From contig JBKECN010000057.1 in assembly GCA_047974565.1 (NCBI GenBank), forward strand, positions 1 to 64,000: a stretch of DNA of 64,000 nucleotides, given 5' to 3'. Under the pieces are notes generated by a model, which saw only the letters and a list, made by a program, of their open reading frames with translations, had not been told where the DNA came from and did not search any database. The translations under genes were made by a program, and so were the position numbers. The stretch is from JBDIAG01 sp047974565. Its GTDB lineage: Bacteria > Actinomycetota > Actinomycetes > Actinomycetales > CAWJMD01. Below, piece by piece: positions 43,974 through 53,127 of this stretch; position 1 is the stretch's first letter, and every line of letters starts with the position of its first letter.

Positions 43974-44945
43974 ATGGGTCGTCATGCATCCCCGCCCAGT
44001 CGGGCGGTCGAGCAGATCAAGAGCGCAGTGGCCACGTCCTGGCCGGACGGGGTGGCTGATGCTCTGCAATCGGCGGGCCTGAGTCCCGAGTGGGCAGGGG
44101 CGCTGGTCAGTTACGTCCTGTCCGAGGACCTGGGCGGCAATCCGGGCCGGGACGTCACCACGAACTCGATCATCGGGGTGGGTTCACGCAGTGTGGTCAA
44201 TGTGGTCTGCCGGGGCGAGGGCGTGCTGGCCGGGGCTCCGTTGATGGCCGTGGTGCTCGCGGAGGTGGCGCTGCGCTTCGGCCAGCCGATGCCCGCGGTA
44301 GATCTTCGCCTCAACGATGGCGCCCGGGTCAAGCCCGGCGACATCATCGCGGTCATGTCCGGTTCCACCCGGGTGCTGCTCACCGCAGAACGCACCATGC
44401 TGAACCTGGTGTGCCGGGCCAGCGGGGTGGCGACCGCCACCAGCGCCTGGAGCGCGGCGCTGGCAGGAACCAGCGTCAAGGTGCTCGACACCAGGAAGAC
44501 CACCCCCGGGCTGCGGGCCCTGGAGAAGTACGCGGTCCGGGTCGGCGGCGGGGTGAACAAGCGAATGGGCTTGTACGACGTGGCCATGATCAAGGACAAC
44601 CACAAGCTGGCCGCAGGTTCGGTGTCGGCGGCCTACGCCAAGGTGAAGGCGCTCTTCCCCAACGTGCCCGTTCAGGTCGAGGTGACCACGGCCGAGGAGG
44701 CGGTCGAGGCGGTTCGCGCGGGATCGCGGTATCTCATGCTTGACAACATGCCGGTCAGCGACATGAAGTCGGCGGTGCAGGCGGCCCGCAAGGCAACCGA
44801 CGAGAACCTCGAGATCGAGGCTACCGGGGGCCTGTCACTGGCCCGGGCCCGCGAGTACGCCTGGACCGGCGTGGACTACCTCTCGGTGGGGGCCCTCACC
44901 CATTCCAGCCCGATCCTGGACATCGCCGTCGACCTCGTGCAGTGA
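43974..44945 (+). CDS. nadC: Nicotinate-nucleotide pyrophosphorylase (carboxylating)
   Basis: 323-aa quinolinate phosphoribosyltransferase, which forms nicotinate mononucleotide in de novo NAD synthesis. Active-site segments: LSEDLGGNPGRDVTTNSI, RTMLNLVCRASGVAT, KVLDTRKTTPGLRALEKYAVRVGGGVNKRMGLYDVAMIKDNH and VEVTTAEEAVEAV with YLMLDNM. About 30 N-terminal residues exceed the usual length, so a start further in is possible. It is separated from nadB by lysS and lsr2; nadA is not in the window. Confidence 0.96.
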   Translation: MGRHASPPSRAVEQIKSAVATSWPDGVADALQSAGLSPEWAGALVSYVLSEDLGGNPGRDVTTNSIIGVGSRSVVNVVCRGEGVLAGAPLMAVVLAEVALRFGQPMPAVDLRLNDGARVKPGDIIAVMSGSTRVLLTAERTMLNLVCRASGVATATSAWSAALAGTSVKVLDTRKTTPGLRALEKYAVRVGGGVNKRMGLYDVAMIKDNHKLAAGSVSAAYAKVKALFPNVPVQVEVTTAEEAVEAVRAGSRYLMLDNMPVSDMKSAVQAARKATDENLEIEATGGLSLARAREYAWTGVDYLSVGALTHSSPILDIAVDLVQ

Positions 44946-45139
44946 CGACGCCCGATGCCACAGCCTCGCGGGACCGGACGCGTGGCGGGGTGACAGCCCG
45001 CTTGTCCTGCCGAGCAGGGTGATTGCCCGCCCTGGAATGCGCGAGGGGGTAGCCCCCCAGCGACCGCATCTGACGCCGTGACGGGGCGCACCTGGACCCT
45101 CGCTCGGCGGCGATGAGCGTCGGGGTCGATCGCGGGGTA

Positions 45140-45145
45140 GATAAT
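45140..45145 (+). promoter_or_regulatory. Probable -10 element of leaderless lysS
   Basis: GATAAT (within TAGATAAT) lies eight bases before the lysS GTG, and no Shine-Dalgarno is present. This spacing puts the transcription start at or very near the start codon. No clear -35. Confidence 0.5.
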
Positions 45146-45153
45146 GACTGCCC

Positions 45154-46740
45154 GTGACCGCTTCATCTCCGCTCGATCCAGGTACCAGTTCCGGTTCTCG
45201 TCCCGATGACCGCCAGCATCCGACCCGTGACGGGCATCGGGACCAGAGCACTCCCGACGACCTGCCCGAGCAGATCCAGGTTCGCCGCGGAAAACGGGAC
45301 CGACTGCTGGAGGCGGGGCGCCAGCCCTACCCGCTGGCCGTCCCCCGCACCACCGGTCTGGCCGAGTTGCGCGGCCGCTACGACCACCTGGAAGCGGGCC
45401 AGGAGACCCAGGACGTGGTCTCGGTGGCCGGTCGGGTGGTCTTCCAACGCAATACCGGCAAGCTCTGCTTCGCCACCCTGCAGGACGGTGACGCCGGCGG
45501 CACCCGGGTCCAGGTGATGCTCAGCCTCGCCGAGGTCGGAGCGGATTCCCTGGCCGACTGGAAAGCCGACGTGGATCTGGCCGACTATGTCTCGGTCACC
45601 GGGCGGGTCATCTCGTCCAAGCGTGGCGAGTTGTCGATCCTGGCCAGTTCCTGGGACTTGGCCGCCAAGGCCATCCGGCCGCTGCCTGTGCTGCACAAGG
45701 AGATGAGCGAAGAGGCCAGAGTCCGCCAGCGATATGTCGATCTCATCGTGCGTCCCGGCGCTCGGGAGATGGTGCACGTGCGGGCGGCGGTGATGCGAAG
45801 CCTTCGCGAGACCTTCCACCGGCAGGGCTTCGTGGAGGTGGAGACTCCGATGCTGCAGGTCATGCACGGCGGCGCCGCAGCTCGCCCATTCGTCACCCAC
45901 TCCAATGCCATGGGAATGGATCTGTACCTGCGGATCGCCCCCGAGCTGTTTCTCAAGCGGGCACTGGTCGGGGGTATCGACCGGGTCTTCGAGATCAACC
46001 GGAATTTTCGCAACGAAGGCTCGGACTCCTCGCACTCCCCGGAGTTCGCGATGCTGGAGTTCTATCAGGCGTACGGCGACTACGAGTCGGTTGCCGATCT
46101 CACCCGCCAACTGGTGCAGAACGCTGCCACCGACGCACTGGGCTCCACGCAGGTGATACTGCGCGATGGCAGCAGCTATGACCTGGGCGGTCAATGGCGC
46201 ACCATCGAGATGTATCCCGCGGTGAGTTCGGCCCTGGGCCAGGAGATCACCCCGACAACCCCCTTGGCCGACCTGCGCCAGATCGCCGAACGGCTGGAAC
46301 TGGGAGTGGACCCGGCGATTAGTACCCCGGGCAAGATCGTGGAGGAGATTTTCGAGCACGTGATGGCACAGGACCTGCAGGCGCCCACCTTCGTCCGCGG
46401 ATTCCCCGTCGACACCTCGCCCCTGGTCAAGGAGGACCCTAACGCTCCTGGCACGGTGCAGAAATGGGATCTGTACGTGCGCGGATTCGAGTTGGCCACC
46501 GGTTACTCCGAACTCAACGACCCGGTCGTGCAACGCGAACGGTTCACCGAGCAGGCGGCGCTGGCGGCCCGCGGGGACGAAGAGGCGATGCGGGTGGACG
46601 AAGACTTCCTGGCCGCCATGGAGCATGGCATGCCCCCCGCCGGCGGACAGGGAATGGGTATCGACCGATTGCTGATGGCGCTCACCGGAGCGGGGATCCG
46701 GGAGACGATCATGTTCCCGTTGGTGCGCCCCCTGGCCTGA
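45154..46740 (+). CDS. lysS: Lysyl-tRNA synthetase, class II
   Basis: 528-aa enzyme that charges tRNA(Lys). The OB-fold anticodon domain (residues 75-190) precedes the class II core. Motif 1 is in FVEVETPMLQ, motif 2 is RNFRNEGSDSSHSPEFAMLEF and motif 3 is GGQGMGIDRLLMAL. The first 40 residues are polar and variable. No membrane domain is present, so this is the ordinary LysS rather than LysX. It is transcribed toward the small membrane gene and lsr2, as in other actinobacteria (Rv3598c-Rv3597c). Confidence 0.96.
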   Translation: MTASSPLDPGTSSGSRPDDRQHPTRDGHRDQSTPDDLPEQIQVRRGKRDRLLEAGRQPYPLAVPRTTGLAELRGRYDHLEAGQETQDVVSVAGRVVFQRNTGKLCFATLQDGDAGGTRVQVMLSLAEVGADSLADWKADVDLADYVSVTGRVISSKRGELSILASSWDLAAKAIRPLPVLHKEMSEEARVRQRYVDLIVRPGAREMVHVRAAVMRSLRETFHRQGFVEVETPMLQVMHGGAAARPFVTHSNAMGMDLYLRIAPELFLKRALVGGIDRVFEINRNFRNEGSDSSHSPEFAMLEFYQAYGDYESVADLTRQLVQNAATDALGSTQVILRDGSSYDLGGQWRTIEMYPAVSSALGQEITPTTPLADLRQIAERLELGVDPAISTPGKIVEEIFEHVMAQDLQAPTFVRGFPVDTSPLVKEDPNAPGTVQKWDLYVRGFELATGYSELNDPVVQRERFTEQAALAARGDEEAMRVDEDFLAAMEHGMPPAGGQGMGIDRLLMALTGAGIRETIMFPLVRPLA

Positions 46741-46773
46741 GAGAGGGCGCGCCGAGCGCTGTTTCCCCGCGAG

Positions 46774-46779
46774 TACACT
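46774..46779 (+). promoter_or_regulatory. Probable -10 element of the leaderless 59-aa gene
   Basis: TACACT (TAnnnT) ends six bases before the GTG at 46786, with no Shine-Dalgarno between. This fits a leaderless transcript starting at the GTG. Confidence 0.5.
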
Positions 46780-46785
46780 GGCCGG

Positions 46786-46965
46786 GTGTTCTGGTCTGCT
46801 GTCGCGGCTCTGATTCCAACTGTTTTCGTCGCGCTGCTCTTTTGGTTCGTCATGCGTGCCGTCGTCAACGCGGACCGGCGCGAGCGCGCGGCACTGGCCG
46901 AGTTCGAGGACGAACAGAGTCGTCTGAGCCAGGACGAGACGCCCGGCCCGCCCCCCGAATCGTGA
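46786..46965 (+). CDS. 59-aa membrane protein between lysS and lsr2
   Basis: Short protein starting MFWSAVAALIPTVFVALLFW with one membrane helix. It continues with FVMRAVVNADRRERAALAEFEDE and ends in a Pro/Glu-rich tail. A small membrane protein of this type occurs at this place in many actinobacteria; its function is unknown. Start GTG at 46786, stop TGA at 46963. Codon use is normal for the genome. Confidence 0.85.
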   Translation: MFWSAVAALIPTVFVALLFWFVMRAVVNADRRERAALAEFEDEQSRLSQDETPGPPPES

Positions 46966-47165
46966 CAGTTCCGCCCAGCGGTACCCAATCGCACGGAATC
47001 TCTGCCCTTTTAGGTTTCCGGCGCGCCCGAACGTAGATTGCGCAAAGTGCCATTGAACCGGCAGAATCGCATCGCAGCCTTTCCCACCGGCTGCCCTTGG
47101 CGAGATCGTTGACGAAGCAACCTCAACTTTTCGTCAGCGACCAAGGCTTTAGCGATTGGAGAAAG

Positions 47166-47492
47166 ATGGCCAAGCAGACCATTTTGGTCGACGACATCGA
47201 CGGCGGCGAGGCGGACGAGACCGTTGTCTTCGCCCTGGATGGCGTCAGCTACGAGATCGACCTGAACTCCGAGAATGCCGGCCGCCTGCGCGATGAGCTC
47301 GCCGAATGGGTGAGCCACGCACGCAACGTGCGTTCCGGCAGCTCCCGGGGCCGGGCCGCCAAATCCCCTGCGGCGCGCAAGTCGGCGGACAACGCCACCA
47401 TCCGCTCCTGGGCCCAGGAGGAAGGCTTCAACGTCAAGGACCGCGGCCGCATCCCGGCCGAGGTCGTCGAGGCGTACCACGCCGCGCACTGA
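47166..47492 (+). CDS. lsr2: Lsr2-family nucleoid-associated protein
   Basis: 108-aa H-NS-like DNA-bridging protein that silences AT-rich, often foreign, DNA. The N-terminal oligomerisation domain is TILVDDIDGGEADETVVFALDGVSYEIDL. A basic linker (SRGRAAKSPAARKS) leads to the C-terminal DNA-binding domain with the AT-minor-groove motif RGR in KDRGRIPAEVVEAY (93-95). GGAG lies four bases before the ATG. The AT-rich lectin region at 33.9-34.2 kb is an obvious candidate target. Confidence 0.97.
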   Translation: MAKQTILVDDIDGGEADETVVFALDGVSYEIDLNSENAGRLRDELAEWVSHARNVRSGSSRGRAAKSPAARKSADNATIRSWAQEEGFNVKDRGRIPAEVVEAYHAAH

Positions 47493-47643
47493 CCGTCGCC
47501 TACGGCCGCACGACCACAGGCGAGGTAGACCAGCGCGCTGTATGTGCTGAATCGGTATCGAATTCTGCCGCCCGCAGATCGGGCGTCATTATTCTCCCGG
47601 TTCGCCTCGGCGCGCCGCAGACTTCGGTGGGCCGGCGTCGGGC

Positions 47644-49317
47644 TCAGTCGCCAACCGATTCACGGCTCACCTCGAGTGCACCATCGGGTGTGAGACTGGT
47701 CACCAGTCGCACCCGCCAGTGTTCGTCGTCGCGTTCGGGAAAGTCCTCTCGATAGTGGCCGCCCCGGGTTTCCTCCCGTAGGGCGGCCACTGCCGTCAGC
47801 GCGGTCGAGACCTGGTGCAGGTTCGTCGTCTCCCACTCCCAGGTGGCCGGCTCCTTACGTGAGCTCTGGGAGATCCGTTCCAGGTCATCTGCCGCCCGAG
47901 CCAGGCCGTCCGCGGTGCGGATCACGCCGGGGCCGGCAGTGCCGATCTCCTGGATGTGCCCGCGCCGCGAGCCGTTGACCAGCCCCGGCGGGCCCGACCG
48001 GGCCACCGGTTCGTGCGGCACGAGCTCGCCCGCGCTGAGCCGGGCGGGGATGTCGTCGGCGATCCGACGCGCGAAGACGAGCCCCTCCAGAAGGGAGTTC
48101 GACGCCAGCCGGTTGGCGCCGTGCACTCCGGTGCAGGAGGTCTCCCCCACCGCATACAGCCCCGGCAAGGAACTGCGCCCGAGCAGATCGACCCGCACGC
48201 CGCCCGAGTGATAGTGCTGGGCGGGTGCCACCGGCACCAGATCCTCGGCCAGGCTGTAGCCGTGCAACGCCAGCGCGCCCTGAATGGTGGGGAATCTGCG
48301 GTTGATGAAGGCGGTGCCCAGATGCCGGGCGTCGAGGAAGACATGCTCGTCCCCGGTGAGCGCCATCTGCCGCACGATCGCCTTGGACACCACGTCACGT
48401 GGGGCGAGCTCGGCGAGTTCGTGTTGACCGAGCATGAATCTGGTCCCGGAGGTGTCGACCAGGTGTGCGCCTTCGCCGCGAACCGCCTCCGAGATCAGCG
48501 GCAACTGGCCACGGGCACCGGCACCCAGGTAGAGCACGGTGGGGTGGAACTGCACGAACTCCAGGTCGGCCAGGGCTGCACCGGCCCGCAACGCTGCCGC
48601 CGACCCGTCGCCGGTCGCCTCCTTGGGGTTGGTGGTAGCGCTGAAGACCTGCCCGATCCCTCCGGTGGCCAGCACCACCGCCGGGGCCAGGGCCGCGCCG
48701 ACCCCGTCGATGCTGCCCTCTCCAATCACATGCAGGCTCACCCCGCAGACCGGCCCGGGACGACCGTCCTGGTCGGGTGCGGCAGTGAGCAGATCGAGGA
48801 CGAGCGCGTGCTCGATGACCTCGATGCCCCGGTCGTTGCGTACTTCCTCCAGCGCGGCGATGAGCGCCCGGGACACCTCGGCCCCGGTGGCGTCGCCCCC
48901 GGCGTGCACGATCCGGTCTGCGTGGTGTCCGCCCTCGCGGGTGAGTTTGACCTCGCCGACCTCGTCGGTGTCGAAATGTGCACCGAGGTCGATGAGGTCG
49001 TGGATCCGTGCGGGTCCCTCGGTGACCAGGGCCCGGACCGCGGCCTCATCGCACAGGCCCACCCCGGCCACCAATGTGTCGCTCAGGTGCGCCTGTGGGG
49101 AGTCGGTGTCGGCGAGGGCCGCGGCGATACCGCCTTGCGCCCACAACGTCGAGCCCGAGGACAGCACGGTCTTGGTGACCAGCAGCACCTTGGGCACCTT
49201 GCGGCGCAGTCGCAGGGCCGCGGTGAGCCCGGCGATCCCCGAGCCCACGACCACCACGTCCGCACTCGTGGTCCAGCCCGGCTCCGGAGCGCTCAGGTGC
49301 CGCACCAGGGTGGTCAC
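47644..49317 (-). CDS. nadB: L-aspartate oxidase
   Basis: 557-aa FAD enzyme that oxidises L-aspartate to iminoaspartate in NAD synthesis. FAD motif DVVVVGSGIAGLTAALRL, then SGSTLWAQGGIAAAL, THEGGHHADRIVHAGGDATGAE-like REGGHHADRIVHAGGDATG, EFVQFHPTVLY-type LEFVQFHPTVLYLGAG, and the C-terminal VGETSCTGVHGANRLASNSLLEGLVFARR. GTG start overlapping the panC stop by four bases. The orientation is opposite to that of nadC. Confidence 0.95.
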   Translation of the reverse strand: MTTLVRHLSAPEPGWTTSADVVVVGSGIAGLTAALRLRRKVPKVLLVTKTVLSSGSTLWAQGGIAAALADTDSPQAHLSDTLVAGVGLCDEAAVRALVTEGPARIHDLIDLGAHFDTDEVGEVKLTREGGHHADRIVHAGGDATGAEVSRALIAALEEVRNDRGIEVIEHALVLDLLTAAPDQDGRPGPVCGVSLHVIGEGSIDGVGAALAPAVVLATGGIGQVFSATTNPKEATGDGSAAALRAGAALADLEFVQFHPTVLYLGAGARGQLPLISEAVRGEGAHLVDTSGTRFMLGQHELAELAPRDVVSKAIVRQMALTGDEHVFLDARHLGTAFINRRFPTIQGALALHGYSLAEDLVPVAPAQHYHSGGVRVDLLGRSSLPGLYAVGETSCTGVHGANRLASNSLLEGLVFARRIADDIPARLSAGELVPHEPVARSGPPGLVNGSRRGHIQEIGTAGPGVIRTADGLARAADDLERISQSSRKEPATWEWETTNLHQVSTALTAVAALREETRGGHYREDFPERDDEHWRVRLVTSLTPDGALEVSRESVGD

Positions 49318-50174
49318 CCGCGCGCCCCGATCACCAAGGGAACGTTGTCGATGAGCCGGGTGGAGCCCACCCAGGCCGCGACGGCGAGCAGCGCCTCACC
49401 GCGATGCAGTTCGGGTACGTCGGCCAGGGTGCGTGGATCGACGAGCGCCAGATAGTCGACCCGGCAGAGTGGTTCGGCAACCAGCACGTCGCGGGCAGCC
49501 CTGCGGATCCGGCTGGCCCCCTCGTCCGCCTTGGCTTGGCCGGCACGCAGGGCCCGGGACAGCACCAGGGCCACCTCCCGGTCGAGCGCGGACAGGTAGG
49601 CGTTGCGGCTCGACATGGCCAGACCGTCGGCCTCGCGGACGGTGGGGGTGGCCACCACCTCCACCGGGAAGTCCAGATCGTGCGCCATCCGCCGGATCAA
49701 CAGCAGCTGCTGGGCGTCCTTCTGCCCGAAGAAGGCCAGGTCGGGGCGGGTCATGTGCAGGAGCTTGGAGACCACCGTGAGCACCCCGTCGAAATGCCCG
49801 GGGCGCGAGGCGCCTTCCAGCACGGTGCCCAGCCGCCCCGCCGACACGGTGATCCCGGGCGGCCCGTCGGGATAGACCACGTCCGGGGCGGGCGCGAAGA
49901 CCACGTCGACGCCCTCGGCGGAGAGCAGTTCCAGGTCGCGGTCCAGGGTCCGGGGATACTTGGCCAGGTCCTCATTCGCGCCGAACTGCAGCGGGTTGAG
50001 GAAGATGGTGGCGATCACCGAGGCAGCCTTGGTGCGGGCATCGCGCACCAGTTGCACGTGTCCGTCATGCAAGGCCCCCATCGTCATGACCACGGCGACC
50101 GGCCCTTCCAACTGCGCCCGGGCCCGGGAGAGCTCTTCGCGATTGCGGATCAGACGAGGCAACTGGGTGCTCAC
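49314..50174 (-). CDS. panC: Pantothenate synthetase
   Basis: 286-aa ligase joining pantoate and beta-alanine. Family motifs: VVMTMGALHDGHVQLVRDAR (HIGH-like HDGH), ATIFLNPLQFGANEDLAKYPRTLDRDLELL, FGQKDAQQLLLIRRMAHDLDFPVEVVATPTVREADGLAMSSRN, and the end segment AVAAWVGSTRLIDNVPL. It is coupled to nadB downstream. panD, which often follows panC, is absent here. Confidence 0.96.
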   Translation of the reverse strand: MSTQLPRLIRNREELSRARAQLEGPVAVVMTMGALHDGHVQLVRDARTKAASVIATIFLNPLQFGANEDLAKYPRTLDRDLELLSAEGVDVVFAPAPDVVYPDGPPGITVSAGRLGTVLEGASRPGHFDGVLTVVSKLLHMTRPDLAFFGQKDAQQLLLIRRMAHDLDFPVEVVATPTVREADGLAMSSRNAYLSALDREVALVLSRALRAGQAKADEGASRIRRAARDVLVAEPLCRVDYLALVDPRTLADVPELHRGEALLAVAAWVGSTRLIDNVPLVIGARG

Positions 50175-50185
50175 GAGGGGCCAAC

Positions 50186-51178
50186 CTAGCGCGAAGTATC
50201 CGCCAATGCGTCGAGCAGGAGCTGGGCCACCTCGGGCTTGAGCCGGCCCTGGGCCAGGGCCCGGTCGGCGGTGGCCCGGGCCAGCGCGAGATAACTAGCC
50301 AGAATGTCCGGGGAGTCCGATGTGTGATGGCGGATCACCTGGACGTGACTGGCCACCGTCCCCGCGTCACCGCGCGCCACCGGGCCGGTGAGGGCTTCGT
50401 CACCTCGGCCCAGCGAGTTCTCCAGGGACGCCCCGAGCAGCGGGCCGAGCAGGCGGCCCGGGTCCTCCACACCGGCCCGGCCGAGCAGATCCCGGGCCTG
50501 GGCGACGAGCGTGACCAAGTGGTTCGAGCCGTGCGAGAGCGCCGCGTGGTAGAGCCCGCGATCCTGTTCGGCGATCACCACCGGCTCGGCACCCAGTTCG
50601 ACCACCAGCGCCTGGGCCACCGGCAGCACCGGACCGGGCGCGGTGACCCCGAAGCAGCAGTCCAGCAGGCGCACGGTGTCGAGGCTGGTACCGGTGAAGG
50701 TCATCGCCGGGTGGATCGCCAGCGGGATGGCTCCGCTGCGCAGCGCCGGTTCGAGCACGTCGACGCCGTAGCGGCCGGAGGTGTGCACGACGAGTTGCCC
50801 TGGTCGCCAGGTCCGGGTGCTGGCCAGGCCCTCGACCAGCCCGGGCAGGGCGTCGTCCGGCACGGTGAGCAGCACCAGTTCGCTGCGCTCGACCACGGTG
50901 GCCACGTCCAGCACCGGCACGCCCGGCAGCAGGGCCTCGGCCCGGTCCAGGCTGGCCTCGGAGACCGCGCTCACCCCGACCACGGCATGGCCTGCGGCGC
51001 GCAGGGCGTTGCCCAGCACCGCCCCGACCCGGCCCGCACCGACCACCCCGACGCCGAGTCGTCCCGGCTTGCGCGACGCCGCTGCATCGGCTGGAGCCGG
51101 CCGGTCTTGCGAGGATTGCGCGCCGGACCGTCCCGGCTCTTGCGCCGGGGTCGACGGGCCACCCGATGACACGCTCAC
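50186..51178 (-). CDS. DUF2520/Rossmann-like oxidoreductase
   Basis: 330-aa protein with a Rossmann start (LGVGVVGAGRVGAVLGNALRAAGHAVVGV) and the LVLLTVPDDALPGLV and AIHPAMTFTG segments of the DUF2520 family, related to ketopantoate reductase and ProC. The C-terminal helical domain includes YHAALSHGSNHLVTLVAQARDLL. Its place upstream of panC matches Rv3603c-Rv3602c. A role in pantoate supply is plausible but unproven. GTG at 51178 is the chosen start, with a disordered N-terminus of about 45 residues. Confidence 0.85.
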   Translation of the reverse strand: MSVSSGGPSTPAQEPGRSGAQSSQDRPAPADAAASRKPGRLGVGVVGAGRVGAVLGNALRAAGHAVVGVSAVSEASLDRAEALLPGVPVLDVATVVERSELVLLTVPDDALPGLVEGLASTRTWRPGQLVVHTSGRYGVDVLEPALRSGAIPLAIHPAMTFTGTSLDTVRLLDCCFGVTAPGPVLPVAQALVVELGAEPVVIAEQDRGLYHAALSHGSNHLVTLVAQARDLLGRAGVEDPGRLLGPLLGASLENSLGRGDEALTGPVARGDAGTVASHVQVIRHHTSDSPDILASYLALARATADRALAQGRLKPEVAQLLLDALADTSR

Positions 51179-51296
51179 ACGCCAGAGCCTAGGGCCTGCC
51201 CTCAGATCAGCGCCTGGGCACGCGGAACCCCGGGCGGGCCCGAGGCTCGCGCCGGCTCGAGGTGTCCTAGGGTGGCGGGCGATCCGAGGGAGAGTG

Positions 51297-52031
51297 ATGG
51301 GACGCTTCCAGCAGGCGGTGCAACTGGCCGGGATCGACCGGTCCGGCCTGGAGGTCGCCGACCTCGGCTGTGGTTCCGGGCGGCTCCTGGACGCCCTGTT
51401 CGAGGGCGCTCTGGCACCCTCGCGGGTGCACGCCATCGACCACGCCTCCGGGCTGGACGATCATCTGCTCACCGATCCACGGGTCCGCAGCGTCACCGCC
51501 GACCTGGACGAGCCGCTTGGCCTGCCGACCGCCGGCCTGGACCGGGTGTTCAGTGTCAACGCACTGGAGCATCTCGTCGATCCGGTGGCGCATGTGCGGG
51601 AGATCCACCGCGTGTTGCGTCCGGGAGGGCTCGCGGTGATCGTGCACAGCGACTGGGACACCGCGCTGTTCGCCGGCGCCGACGACACCCTGACCCGTCG
51701 GCTGGTGGACAACTTCGTCGCCGCGATGCCGACCTGGGTGCGTCGTGCCGACGGCTTCATGGGGCGCCGGCTGCTCCGGCTGCCACGCCTCGCCGCCGCC
51801 CAGGGCGCGCCGTTCGCGCAGGTCGAGGTGAGCACGTGGGCCGATACCCACCGACGCTTCGACGACGACTCCCTCGCTCACAAGGTGGCGATGGGGATGG
51901 CGATGGCCGGTGCCGCCGAGCCCGGACTCTGCGGATCCGTGGCGGGTTGGCTGGACGCCCTCGAGCAGGCCTGCGAGGCCGGGGAGTTCCTGTTCAGCGT
52001 CACCGACGTGGCCCTGGTGCTGCGCCGATGA
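51297..52031 (+). CDS. Class I SAM-dependent methyltransferase
   Basis: 244-aa methyltransferase. Motif I is EVADLGCGSGRLLDAL; then VHAIDHASGLDD, LDRVFSVNALEHLVDPVAHVREIHRVLRPGGLAVIVHSDWD, a UbiE-like core. GAGGGAGA precedes the ATG. The C-terminal part (SVTDVALVLRR) ends in an ATGA overlap with the MidA-like methyltransferase gene, so the two are probably co-translated. The substrate is unknown. Confidence 0.87.
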   Translation: MGRFQQAVQLAGIDRSGLEVADLGCGSGRLLDALFEGALAPSRVHAIDHASGLDDHLLTDPRVRSVTADLDEPLGLPTAGLDRVFSVNALEHLVDPVAHVREIHRVLRPGGLAVIVHSDWDTALFAGADDTLTRRLVDNFVAAMPTWVRRADGFMGRRLLRLPRLAAAQGAPFAQVEVSTWADTHRRFDDDSLAHKVAMGMAMAGAAEPGLCGSVAGWLDALEQACEAGEFLFSVTDVALVLRR

Positions 52032-53101
52032 GCACGTCGGGCAATGCGGAGGGCAAGGCGGTGACCAGCGTGAGTTGGCGGACGGCCTGGCAACAGGCAC
52101 TGTACGGGCCGGACGGCTTCTACCGTCGTCACCTTCCGGCCAACCACTTCCGCACGTCGAGCATCGCCGCCGCCGACGTGCTGGCCGAGGCGCTGGATGC
52201 CCTCACCGAGCGCTTCGGACTGCGCCGAGTGGTGGAGGTGGGTGCCGGTGGCGGCGAGTTGCTGACCGCTCTGCGGCACAACGGCTCTGACCTGCAGCTG
52301 ACCGGAGTGGAGATGCGCCCGCGCCCGGAGGGCCTCGACCCCGAGATCGGCTGGCAGGAGTCCCTGCCGACCTTGGACGACACCCCGACCCTGCTGGTCG
52401 CCATCGAGGTGCTGGACGTCATCCCGGTGACGATCGCGGAGCAGGACGCCTCCGGTGCGATGCGCGAGGTGCTGGTGACCCCCGATGGGAGCGAGGATCT
52501 GGGGCCGGGAGTGGACGAGGCCGATGGGGCCTGGTACCGGCGCTGGCACCACCAGCGGTATCGCCGGGCCGAGATCGGGCGGACCCGCGATGATTTCGCT
52601 GCGTTGCTGGCGCAGTCGCTGCCGCAGGGCACCCTGTTGCTGGTCGACTACGGTCACCTCGGCCCGTCACCGACGCCCACCCTGACCGGCTTTCGCGCCG
52701 GACGCGCGGTGCCCGCCGTCCCGGACGGGTCGTGCGATCTGACCGCGCACGTGCGCTGGGACTCCCTCGTCGAACGGGTGCGGACGCTGCCGGGGATGAG
52801 CGATCCGTGGTTGCAGACCCAGCGTGAGGCCTTGCGTGAACTGTGTGGGGTGCCCGGCCTCAGGCACCCCACCCAGGTGATCGGCAGGCCACCGAGCGCC
52901 GTGGACCCGCTCTCGCCGTCGACGCCCTCGACGGGGCCGGGTCCCGACCATCCCAGCCCCGCCGTCGGCGACCCGTCCGCCTACCTGACCGAACTCAACC
53001 GGCGTTCGCTGTTCGCCGAACTCACCGACCCGGACGGCCTGGGGGCCCAGCACTGGCTGATCAGCCACGCCGGTGCCAGTGCGCACTCGCCGGGCTCGTG
53101 A
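52028..53101 (+). CDS. MidA/NDUFAF7-like SAM-dependent methyltransferase
   Basis: 357-aa protein of the DUF185/MidA group. Seen: the substrate-side start (WQQALYGPDGFYRRHLPANHFRTSSIAAADVLAEAL), SAM motif RVVEVGAGGGELLTALR, IEVLDVIPV, and the later GTLLLVDYGHLGPSPTPTLTGFRAGRAVPAVPDGSCDLTAHVRWDSL typical of the family. Mitochondrial NDUFAF7 methylates an arginine of complex I; the bacterial target is unknown. A proline-rich linker at about residues 285-320 is unusual. Confidence 0.85.
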   Translation: MSTSGNAEGKAVTSVSWRTAWQQALYGPDGFYRRHLPANHFRTSSIAAADVLAEALDALTERFGLRRVVEVGAGGGELLTALRHNGSDLQLTGVEMRPRPEGLDPEIGWQESLPTLDDTPTLLVAIEVLDVIPVTIAEQDASGAMREVLVTPDGSEDLGPGVDEADGAWYRRWHHQRYRRAEIGRTRDDFAALLAQSLPQGTLLLVDYGHLGPSPTPTLTGFRAGRAVPAVPDGSCDLTAHVRWDSLVERVRTLPGMSDPWLQTQREALRELCGVPGLRHPTQVIGRPPSAVDPLSPSTPSTGPGPDHPSPAVGDPSAYLTELNRRSLFAELTDPDGLGAQHWLISHAGASAHSPGS

Positions 53102-53127
53102 CCTGGCCCGTTCGCTGGTGGCGCGTC

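Noticed and set aside
44946..45153. T-box riboswitch before lysS
   Set aside because: No T-box sequence or antiterminator fold is seen, and a -10 element just before the GTG suggests a leaderless transcript.
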